A stretch of DNA of 64,000 nucleotides from Hyaloperonospora brassicae (taxonomy: Eukaryota; Oomycota; Peronosporomycetes; Peronosporales; Peronosporaceae), in NCBI GenBank assembly GCA_947650285.1, contig CANTFL010000320.1:310001-374000 (forward strand), written 5' to 3'. The notes beneath the pieces are model-generated. The model was given only the letters and a program-made list of their open reading frames with translations, was not told the DNA's origin and searched no databases. This document shows positions 33,201 through 42,190 of this stretch, in pieces. Position 1 is the first letter of the stretch; each line of letters opens with the position of its first letter. The translations under genes and the position numbers were made by a program.

Positions 33201-33845
33201 ATTTAAAGTATGCGTTTCGGACGCTTGCGCTTGGTTCGTCACGATGACCCGTTTTCAGGGTATGTCGATGATATGATTGTTGGAGAGGTTTCTACTGACT
33301 TAGTCAAAGAGGTCGCAGATGATCTATCAAGTCATTTTCAGCTAAAAACGCTAGATGAAATGCGTTCTATTCTCGGCATCGAAGTCGAGTGCAATTGTGG
33401 GTGTCAAACACCTCAAGATCGTTCAGGGTGCATGCATCGCCAAAATGGTATCGAAGTTTCACCAAGTCACTGTAAAACCGGTAAACAATTCAAGTGTGGA
33501 AGGTCACAATATGGTCAAGTGTGAAGACAAGGACCAATGAATGGAGAATCGTTCGTCTCGATCTCTACAATATACACAAGACCAAGATCGACGGTTAAGT
33601 CAGTCTATTGGAAGACAACCAGAGCGCAATCGCAGTTGCTAAGAACGGAGGACACTAGAATCGTGCGAAGAACATTGATAGTCGCTATTAGTTTATACGC
33701 GATCACGGCATGGCCGAAACTATACACCTGGAGTACGTTAAGACTCGGCTGCTATCAGCTGACCTCCTGATCTAAACGAGTTCGACAAAAAGTTCCACCT
33801 TTTTGTGACCAAAGTCAAGCGTTGGAACTTTTCGTCGAGTAGGAG
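30255..33845 (+). mobile_element. decayed Ty1/copia LTR retrotransposon (gag-integrase-RT-RNase H remnants)
   Basis: Pieces in the Ty1/copia order on the plus strand, broken by many stops and frameshifts. A gag-like start lies near 30260-30615 (NYFVWVSSALMKHTNDDLF, SWGILEIFFS). The C-terminal part of the integrase is at about 31950-32160 (TNRI, KTPFEVCFG, a LSH-x-C/VFG-like segment). The start of reverse transcriptase is at about 32860-32990 (RFKARLVAVGYRQ, YDET, TPVAN). The RT active site YVDD is in 33210-33524 (GYVDDMIVGE, ILGIE). The RNase H end is at about 33610-33840 (SAIAVAKNGGH, RAKNIDSRY, FIRDH, LEYVKTRL, SADLL, then a KSSTFL tail). A possible 3' LTR starts at 33846 with TGTTGACG after a purine-rich GAGTAGGAG. 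No matching 5' LTR was found by eye. Not functional. Confidence 0.82.
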
Positions 33846-35061
33846 TGTTGACGATGAAATACAAGTGGACGGGTTGAGCATCGTACTGACATAAGTCTTT
33901 TGGTTTCTGTGAATCGACGGTTTCGTTCGTTATTAGCTGTTGAAGAGCAGGTAAAGAAAAACATCCATAAGAATCTTCTTGGTCGCTTCTTCTGGTTGAA
34001 CGATCGAGCTAAGTACATGTCTACGTTGATACAGTTATTTCACTTTCCATTTTACCTTCTGTTTTATAGAGTTTTCGTCCGTGAGTTATTCACATCTACA
34101 AGTACGCTAATGATGTACCTCAACCACATGATAACAGCTTTAGCGCTTCGGCAGGTAGCACACCTCGGCAATAATCGTGAGTAGGTGCGTAACGAGAAGC
34201 ACATGGCAAAATGAGATTTATTGTTTATCGTCAAGAAATGAAAGCGACGTGCTTGCAGTACGAGGAGGAACACTTTCACGAAAACCCCCATTTAACCGCC
34301 ATGACTCCTGCCGACCCCATCAATCATCACTCATCAATCAGAGGTCGAGCAATATTTGAAGTCACAGATCACCTTCGGTCTCCCTTGTCGAGTCCAGGCA
34401 GCTGGACAGAAATGTGAGCCTTCGTTTCAATAACGACGCATTGCTCATACATGATAGGTCTAATTGCTACTCTGCTGTGAGGGTTGACTCACAGCAGAGT
34501 ATATACGCTATACTCTGTGCCGTCTAGCCTCGTCAAACTGTTGCAGTATATTCACCATTCTATGCTTCGTCGTGCTGTCTGTGTACATATTTTTGTCCGG
34601 AAGTCGTGTAGTTTCGTTCAGGTCTCAAATGGTCTCTTATCACGCTATCTTCCTGTCTGGATGTGTCGTACTATGTATGAATGTTGACCCTGTGGTATGT
34701 ATGTGGGTGAACACGGATGAAAAAGGAAAGACATAGCCGTCAATACCATCCGATACAGAATATGTATATTCTGTTTATCTTTCGCAGACTTGTCATCAAG
34801 ACGCGGTGCGTACATCGGGAGACAGTACCGCTTGTCCCGACGCACGGCCAGCGAGAAGCACACACGCACATCGTACGTACATAATTGGAAGCAAGGCTTG
34901 GACCGGATCAGCTGATGAGTCTGGCCCGGTTTTGGTGATAAGCGTTACGACCCCCATTCTTTGAGATAGGGCAAAATCAAGGACCAGATCCTGGTGCTTG
35001 CGGATGACACAGAGCAAGTGCAGAACTGAGGAGTGATAGAGACAGTCTGCACAGCAATATT
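33846..35061. other. repeat-derived spacer, possible copia 3' LTR and hairpin
   Basis: The first few hundred bases may be the 3' LTR of the neighbouring copia element (TGTTGACG start after a purine tract). A perfect 14-bp inverted repeat is at 34468-34501, and a smaller 8-bp hairpin (ACAGAATA / TATTCTGT) at 34755-34774. No gene is supported. Confidence 0.4.
34468..34501. repeat. perfect 14-bp inverted repeat with 6-nt loop
   Basis: Arms TACTCTGCTGTGAG (34468-34481) and CTCACAGCAGAGTA (34488-34501) with loop GGTTGA, immediately followed by TATATACG. It could be a cruciform/RNA hairpin or an element end. Confidence 0.9.
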
Positions 35062-36357
35062 TCACCCGCAAGATAGGTGGTGGTGGTGGTGTCAAGTACG
35101 TCCATTATTATGATAACTAACGACTGATAAGTGTGACAAGAAGTACGGCCCGGGCATCGGGTCGACAACTAAAGGGCTCCGTAGAGCCAGGGGCGACGGC
35201 AACGAGGTCAGAGACCCTCCTACCGAAGCCAACTACGAGTCAATCATGACCGCTGGCGCGACCAAGTAGACTGGGGACATGCGTACCGCCGGAGCGGCAG
35301 CACGTACAACGCGGGTATGCTGCCATATAAGGCAACAAACCCCTTTAGGACCGCTTGCGCGGCCCCCGACGTGGAGTGCGAACACCGAAGTGACTGCGTG
35401 GCGTGGAGAACGCCAACCCGCCATATATCTCTCCGAGGAGCTCAACCATCTGCGATGGTGGCTCCCTTCAGCCGCTTGCGCGGCCCCCGACGTGGAGTGC
35501 GATCACCGAAGTGACTGCGTGGCGTGGAGAACGCCAACCCGCCGTATATCTCTCCGAGGAGCTCAACCATCTGCGATGGTGGCTCCCTTCAGCCGCTTGC
35601 GCGGCCCCCGACGTGGAGTGCGATCACCGAAGTGACTGCGTGGCGTGGAGAACGCCAACCCGCCGTATATCTCTCCGAGGAGCTCAACCATCTGCGATGG
35701 TGGCTCCCTTCAGCCGCTTGCGCGGCCCCCGACGTGGAGTGCGATCACCGAAGTGACTGCGTGGCGTGGAGAACGCCAACCCACCATATATCTCTCCGAG
35801 GAGCTCAACCATCTGCGATGGTGGCTCCCTTCAGCCGCTTGCGCGGCCCCCGACGTGGAGTGCGATCACCGAAGTGACTACGTGGCGTGGAGAACGCCAA
35901 CCCGCCATATATCTCTCCGAGGAGCTCAACCATCTGCGATGGTGGCTCCCTTCAGCCGCTTGCGCGGCCCCCGACGTGGAGTGCGATCACCGAAGTGACT
36001 GCGTGGCGTGGAGAACGCCAACCCGCCATATATCTCTCCGAGGAGCTCAACCATCGGCGATGGTGGCCCCTTCAGCCGCTCGCGCGGCCCCTTGACGTGG
36101 AGTGTGCGCTCGCCGCAGCGGCGACACGTGGCGCGGGGTACGCCTCCAGTCCGTAAAACACCCCTGCTAGGGCCGCTTGCGCGACCCGTCGGTCTCCTAC
36201 GCCCACACCCGCGACTGCGAGTGCAGCGTGCCCGCGTCAGATCTTCGACCACGTCGGCTCCCCAAGGGGAGGATTCCCTCCGACGTGACTGCCCCGAAGG
36301 GAAAAAGACTGGCTTGAGCTGAACCGTGAAAATTTGAGAATGATCACCCGCAAGATA
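35062..36357. mobile_element. candidate inserted element carrying the 121-bp array, bracketed by a 14-bp direct repeat
   Basis: The same 14-mer TCACCCGCAAGATA occurs at 35062-35075 and 36344-36357, on either side of a 1.27-kb GC-rich block in AT-richer surroundings. The block begins with (GGT)n and ends GAAAATTTGAGAATGA. A target duplication of this length would suit a non-LTR retroposon. The block contains the 121-bp array, flanked in turn by related copies of about 55 bp (near 35311-35365 and 36135-36190, both ending CCGCTTGCGCG). No transposase or RT frame is present, so it would be non-autonomous. Confidence 0.4.
35351..36110. repeat. 121-bp tandem repeat array, about six near-identical units
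   Basis: Units start CCGCTTGCGCGG at 35351, 35472, 35593, 35714, 35835 and 35956, exactly 121 bp apart, with a seventh diverged partial unit at 36077. Units differ at only a few positions (for example CGCCGTATATC versus CGCCATATATC). Each unit contains three short hairpins: CCGC-TTGC-GCGG, GGCGT-GGAGA-ACGCC and ACCATC-TGC-GATGGT. Because 121 is not a multiple of 3, open frames through the array change frame every unit and are not real genes. Confidence 0.95.
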
Positions 36358-37002
36358 TCTATCGACCCCAAAGCCAGAGTAGCAACGCCAGTGTCTGCTT
36401 TCATTCAGGCAGTTGAATGCGACTCGATGCTGCGTGTGATACTCTTGTTAATCTGTGCCAAGATCATAAAGGCACAACAACAAGCGGGCACCTTTCACTC
36501 GTCACTATGTGCCTCTCTCCGTTCTCGTTTAGCTGACACGCAGTTGCCTAGACAGCCTTGAGTCAATACTTCAGCATTTCCTTCGACGATGACCTCGTTG
36601 CTCACGAACTCAGCTCGGTCTTGCTAGATTCAAACGGCTGTAATGCACACCAAGCTGAGGCGCCACCATGTTCTCCTTTATTCAGCTCCACACAAAACAA
36701 AGTGGAGGGAACGTGGTGTCCACTCATCCTCACGGGCTTGGTAGGCCTGTTCGGTGGCTGTTGGTGGCGGTTCGGTATGTTTCTGGCCCGAGAATGATTC
36801 GCACAATCATGCATGTTGCGACCAACCTATCGAAGTTGTTATTGTAGCCTGCCAGTACACTTGCGCGTATAGACGTCCTCATAGGTTTGCTCCGAAGTCT
36901 ATTTATGACCTCTATCTGTGACCGGCTGATGAGTTTTTAGCCGCCTGACTTTATTCTCGATTTTCTGCGAAAACGTTTGATAAAAAAGAGAAAGTCGGAG
37001 TC
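36358..37002. other. gene-poor spacer, no supported feature
   Basis: Short plus-strand frames (36334-36561, 36558-36797) have no recognisable motif. The sequence turns AT-rich towards the repeats that precede the effector gene. Confidence 0.45.
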
Positions 37003-37205
37003 CAGATCTGACCTGTACCGGCTGACACAGAGTAAGTACGCATATCAGATCTGACCTGTACCGGCTGACACAGAGTAAGTATGCAGACCGGATCTAGGAG
37101 CTAGCGAATGGCACATAACAGTGCGACGACCAGATCTGGGGAGCTGGTAGTCGCTGCAAAGTAGTGCGACGACCAGGTTAGGGAGCTGGTAGTCGCCGCA
37201 GAGTA
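37003..37205. repeat. two adjacent pairs of direct repeats upstream of the effector gene
   Basis: A 43-bp unit beginning CAGATCTGACCTGTACCGGC occurs at 37003 and again at 37046. A second unit beginning GTGCGACGACCAG and including GGGAGCTGGTAGTCGC occurs at 37121-37163 and 37164-37205. GACCAGAT-like core sequences recur through the region. The repeats end about 130 bp before the initiator of the effector gene. Confidence 0.9.
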
Positions 37206-37336
37206 TAATTGAGACAAGTGAGAGACGGTGGGGTCTGACACGGCGACCAGATTTGAAAACCAGCTCCATCGGTCAAATGCTAGGCGGCAATTGGGTGGTC
37301 CAGAGCTTGCAACCACGATGTTTCGCAATGTGGTTT

Positions 37337-37351
37337 CTCATTCCACAAATT
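37337..37351 (+). promoter_or_regulatory. oomycete-type initiator (Inr) element of the effector gene
   Basis: CTCATTCCACAAATT closely follows the oomycete core promoter initiator (TCATTYY core with a CAWTTT-like flank). It lies 14 bp before ATG 37366, so transcription would start inside it and make 37366 the first AUG. Confidence 0.6.
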
Positions 37352-37365
37352 GCTCGGTCGACGCG

Positions 37366-38742
37366 ATGCGCTATGTTTTTCCTCTGTTCACGGCCTTTGT
37401 TGCCTTACAGTGGACCGCTGCAGAACCTACGTCATCACCAGCTGGTAATCGCACCGTCAATGACCCTCTCGACAAGCCCGTTCTTGCTTCTCATCTGAAG
37501 ATCGACGAGTCTGACACACCAAGAATTTTGGGAGTACGCGACCCGACGAATTCCGAGGACGACCACGTCCACCCGCACAACGAGGAGAGAGGTTTCAGGC
37601 CGTCGGTGACCTCAACGCTAGCCGATATGAAGTCAGTCGTGAGTAGAATTCCAAAGCTTATCCGCCCAAGACGCAACACCGATCCGTCGGGCGCTTTAGT
37701 GAAGGAAAATGCGCTTCCTAAGAAGCTCAGGGAGGCGATTTCACACCTTCAATCACAGGTGGATCGCGGTCCAACGTCTACCGCCGATGCTGCCGTTCAA
37801 CCAATGGGGATCATCGACAAAAAAACAAAACGATCAATGGCGACCTTGATTCGCTCTCGTGACGTCGACGGTATGCATCACATAGCCCACGACTTGTTGA
37901 GAGCGCTAGCCGTGAAATACAAAGACGCTGCAAAGCTGGTGCTCGATGCGTGTCGAAAGGCTTGCGTACACCCTGAGGAAGTCTTCTATATGCTGCCCAT
38001 CTCTGAGGAGCTCTTCACTTTTGGCCTTCGGGAGCCCGCAAGGTATTCTGAGATCGATGAACACCTCGATCTATTTCTGCAGTATAGTGAAGACTTCTTC
38101 ACTCAACAAATGAAGACGGCTGGCGTGACACGTGATGAGAGACTTCAAACATACTTGAATAATGTCTACGAGTCTGAATCTTTTGTCGTCAACACCCTGA
38201 TGACAGAAGCCATACCAGAAAACGTGGTGGCGTATTTTGAGTATCTTCGAGGAAAGGAGCATCTACGTCACTTTGCAGAGAAAGCGGATCGAATGTTGCT
38301 GGCCAAGTACCGAGATGTGACTGAATCGTTGATTCTAAACACGTGGGCAGAGGCTGGTGTTGAACCTCACGTCGCAATCAAAATGATGCCTTGGTCTGAC
38401 TTGAATCCGTTGCAATATCGCGCCACAATGGGTTCGTCAGTGGAGATCGACATTTGTGAAAGGTTCAAACAGGTCATGAAGTATGTGCGCTTGTACCGAG
38501 AACATCGCGAATTCGATGACTATGCCGTCGCGAAGCTACTGCACGGTAGTGTACCAATTGAGGAACTGTGGGCATATATCATGGTCTTCCAACGCTACCG
38601 GGGCGAGGATGAATTACCATATCAACTTATGAAGGCTTTTGAACGTATTTTTGAGACAAGTGCACAAGAGATGGAACTTGCGATAGCGATCGAGAATAAA
38701 CTGCTTCAAGGACATACACCCTGGTCATCGATACCCACGTAG
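37366..38742 (+). CDS. secreted RXLR-like effector candidate with WY-type helical repeats
   Basis: Intronless, 458 residues. The N-terminus MRYVFPLFTAFVALQWTAAE is a signal peptide. A degenerate RXLR site, RILG (53-56), is followed by an acidic stretch and NEER (72-75), the RXLR-then-dEER order and spacing of Peronosporales effectors. A basic patch KLIRPRR lies near 110. The rest is helical, with Trp/Tyr-containing repeats (for example KMMPWSDLNPLQYR, EELWAYIMVFQRYRG) and LLRALAVKYKD-like helices, suggesting WY/LWY folds. No enzymatic motif is seen. Such proteins are delivered into host plant cells; any specific target is unknown. ATG 37366 is chosen because it starts the signal peptide and lies just after the initiator; upstream in-frame codons would bury it. 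The gene is isolated between mobile elements. It could instead be a secreted non-RXLR protein. Confidence 0.75.
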   Translation: MRYVFPLFTAFVALQWTAAEPTSSPAGNRTVNDPLDKPVLASHLKIDESDTPRILGVRDPTNSEDDHVHPHNEERGFRPSVTSTLADMKSVVSRIPKLIRPRRNTDPSGALVKENALPKKLREAISHLQSQVDRGPTSTADAAVQPMGIIDKKTKRSMATLIRSRDVDGMHHIAHDLLRALAVKYKDAAKLVLDACRKACVHPEEVFYMLPISEELFTFGLREPARYSEIDEHLDLFLQYSEDFFTQQMKTAGVTRDERLQTYLNNVYESESFVVNTLMTEAIPENVVAYFEYLRGKEHLRHFAEKADRMLLAKYRDVTESLILNTWAEAGVEPHVAIKMMPWSDLNPLQYRATMGSSVEIDICERFKQVMKYVRLYREHREFDDYAVAKLLHGSVPIEELWAYIMVFQRYRGEDELPYQLMKAFERIFETSAQEMELAIAIENKLLQGHTPWSSIPT

Positions 38743-40914
38743 AATTGTTTGCCAGTTCTGTAAAAGGCGTTCGTTCCGATTTGAACTTGAATCCCGTGTG
38801 CTGATTGTCATTGCAATCAATTTCGTTGCAGAAACAGGTATCGCCACCCCGTAAGGCGCGTTGCAGCCCGCCCAAGATTAGTCATCGGCTGCTTATACAA
38901 GCGCCTTAACAGACGCTCCACACGACTTTAGCAAACGGTGCACTCGCACAACACCACAGGAAGAAGCGCTTATTGCCACGGACTTTCAACCTGACTACAA
39001 TCGGCTAGTCGATGCATACCTAGCTAAACGGTGTAAGGAAATGCGTCATTCACCAGAATGTCTTCCCGGCGATATCATAAAACATTTTGTCTAGGGTAAC
39101 ACTGCTTTGTTCTCACTAGTCAATCGTCATAGCGCTTGGGATATATAATGAAGACCTACATCGCCTCGAGCAAATACATTGAAACTATGGAGTGTTGTTC
39201 GAGATTCCAATGACCTAGATGCTCTCACACACCCCACATATGTGGTTTTCCCTGGAAATAGTCACTTCGATAGTGCGCTGCATCCAGTATCGACTTGGCT
39301 GCTATCCTCATTACAGCCAGCCACAGTCAATCAAAGGTCTGCTTCACGGCGTTTACTACATACGAGACACGAGCTTATTTATAATCTGTCGCTCATCTCT
39401 CTGTTCAAAAACTGTAGATCGACCATTGCACGTATCATCGCGTGACGCGATTACAATATTGCTACCATTTCTTTCATGTTGCTACAATATGCACATAACT
39501 CAGACATTTGTTCTTTTTCTCGTCAGAAAAGTAGCCTACGATAAATGACAAATGCACAAAACTACATCGATATATTGACATAACAACGCAATCTCGACAT
39601 TGATTAGATGCTTCGATGCGTTTTTGATGCGGTCGTCGGCGTAAGAACGCTCGTCGTACGGACGATGGCAACTACTGGAGCGAGGAGCCTCAAGCGTTGA
39701 ATCCTATGAATTTGGCACGCGTGATCGTGATTTTCCCTGCTGCATTTGGAAACAGCGAACGTGTCGTTTCGGTTGTCTCGATGCTATAAAAGCTGCCTAC
39801 AATAAACGGTCAACTGATATACATAACAGCGTCGGCACGCGTCCTTGGTGAGACGCGCTTACTTACTTGATAAAAAACATTTCTCCGAGACATGCAACGA
39901 CGGAGATGATACCCTATACAACGAGTAATGAACGAGACCTTAGCTGCTGCGCCTATCGAGCGCTACTGATCACTGAAAATAACGAAACATCGCTAGTAAT
40001 GAACTAACATTGCATGCATGTCGGCAGCTGGTACCTTCAGTAATCGACGCGCTGTACGTAAGAAACTATATAACATTGACTTGATATCTTAGTTAAGCAT
40101 GTCAGCTTCTTGGCGCGTGTAGGTTGTTTGGAAGTAGATGCAACAACACGTGTCTTGCATTGAATTGTCATGTGCGTAGAACGGCATAAAGCTAGCTTGC
40201 TAATCACTGGACCTTGTTGCATAGTGATATCGTTTGCGCAACTACGCGCGACGAAATAGCAATCTAGTCTCTTTGTACGAAATACGTATATGCTTGCTGG
40301 AGTTCGCGAATAGAAAGCCTAACATGGTTATGGTCCACCTGTTGCCAAATGCTTTACATCAATTCTGACAGTCGTTTGATCTCTTGCATGTCGAACACGT
40401 ACGGCGTGTCATGGAACACTGACGGAATTACAGACCAACCCCTGGTTTGTGCCCGGTCGCACACGACACTTGATCGTTTGCAATCCATACACTTGTGCAA
40501 CAATTACAGCTCTGTTGCTGCATTATGTAGACGTCAAAGCGCTAGCTCTCGGTGCGGATGTCGTCCATTGCGTCTTCAATGTCGAGCCGTTCGATTTTGA
40601 TGTAAGAACGTTGTGAAGCTTGGCATTGAATCCAAATGTTGATGCAGGTGCACAATCCTGGAGTCTGTTCAAAACACGACACATGTGATCTCAAATGTGG
40701 AGGCAGATGACGATCAATCGAAAACTCGTGCCTCTTAATTTGTAATTTTTAATTTTTTTTCTAGGAGCATATATCACTAGGTACGGCTATAATTTTTCTT
40801 GGTTGTTTGACAAAATATTGATTTACTTTTATATACTACCTCAAAAATCAGAAAAATTAACAATCTGATAACTCGGCCTTTTCGATAGCCAGGAAACTAT
40901 AAGTGAATTGTGAT
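38743..40914. other. repeat remnants downstream of effector gene
   Basis: No intact gene. A short plus-strand tail at about 38959-39094 (EEALIATDFQPDYNRLVDAY...DIIKHFV then stop) may be the end of a lost gene. GTAGCCTACGATAAATG (about 39530) and GCTGCCTACAATAAACGG (about 39792) look like diverged copies of one LTR-type sequence. Confidence 0.4.
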
Positions 40915-41650
40915 TCTTACCACTTGTTATAATATGTCCACCACACATTTAGCAATCGCTACCACACTACAATTATAGCACGTTCCACCACACTTTGAAC
41001 AAGTTCCGCCACACCACACTTCACAAATTGCGCCACAGCACACTTTAATAAGTCCCCCCACATCATAACTCTTGTTTGATTAAAACAGCACCACACCTCC
41101 ACACTATCTTACCACACCACCTCATCATGGCTAAACGCAACACACACGCCGTTTTGTGCTAATCGAGACGCGTTTACAGATTATGTCCAGAAGTTTGGAC
41201 TGGAGGCAGGTTTCGCATTCACAATCAGGCGATCAGACAAATCGCGCCTCCATTTGCGTTTGTAACTGGGTTGTGACCTTGGCGGCTTATTTTGAAATCA
41301 AAAGACAGTCCTTGTGATAGACAAGAACCATCGTGAAAGCATGATGCGTTTGACCGACTTCATTTAGAAAACAGTTTGAATGCAGCGGAACGATGGATGG
41401 TATCTTGATGTAAAGTGCTTCGAGCATAGTCAGGACCCCTCGACCAGCTTTGCTGGACATTCGAGTTGTCAGATCTAAACAAAGATGCACTGATTCTGCC
41501 GAGAAGATGATAGAAGCTGGTGTGCCTGCGCGCCAAATGCAGACATCGCTCAGGGGACCCAGCATGTTTTACGGTCACAAAAAATTATAAAGTGCCACAG
41601 CAATACGTCGTCGCATTTTATTATTCGATATAAAACCTAATCAAGCGCTA

Positions 41651-42190
41651 ATGGAGAAGCTTGAATTCGATAATTATAATTGCGCGCTCGGATGCAGCAA
41701 TGATGGTAGCGTGACACACCTATTTTTATCGCATGTGGAATCTGCGGCGCTCTATAACCTATTCAGTATAGTGCTCTTGATAGACTGCACTTACAAGACT
41801 AACCGCTTCCAAATGCCGTTGCGGTACTTCGTTGGCGGCACAAACTTCAACACCAGCTTTTTGATCGGATGCGCCTTTCTTAGCGAAGAAGGTATACATA
41901 ATTTAAGGTGGGCCTTCAAGAAGGTTGGCCAGCTGTATCTCAATGGAACACTTCCGACTGAGGTAGTATCCGATCCAAACGCGTCGTTGGCAGCATCATT
42001 GGAACGTGTTGCGCCTGACTCCCGACACATTTTGTGCTTATGACACATTGAAGAATGTTCTCATACACGGAGGCAAGATTTAAAGAAAACGACCGTAATG
42101 AGGCACTCCTGACTCTGTGGACCGGCCTTTGTCAGACTTGCACGCTTGACAAGTTTCAAGTCGCAAGGATCACATTTTTACCGAGCTTTT
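41651..42190 (+). pseudogene. MULE-type transposase fragment
   Basis: The frame 41651-42043 matches the core of a MULE transposase: LLIDCTYKTNRFQMPLRYFVG (first catalytic Asp), FLIGCAFLSEEG, LRWAFKK, VVSDPNASL (second Asp retained) and RHILCL. The stop TGA replaces a Trp codon just before HIE, where the family has C-x-WHI. Family-like sequence continues past it (HIEECSHTRRQDLKK..) with further stops. The N-terminal FAR1/zinc part and the third catalytic residue are missing. Not functional. Confidence 0.78.

Noticed and set aside
35351..36110. Possible CRISPR array
   Set aside because: Units are contiguous 121-bp repeats without unique spacers, in a eukaryotic genome with no cas genes.
35279..36156. 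Series of overlapping 89-118-codon frames with repeated sequence
   Set aside because: They arise because the 121-bp repeat shifts frame at each unit; the same peptides recur in rotated order, not as one protein.
37228..37365. Longer 504-residue version of the effector starting upstream
   Set aside because: The signal peptide begins at 37366 and a good initiator lies at 37337-37351, so upstream codons are probably not transcribed.
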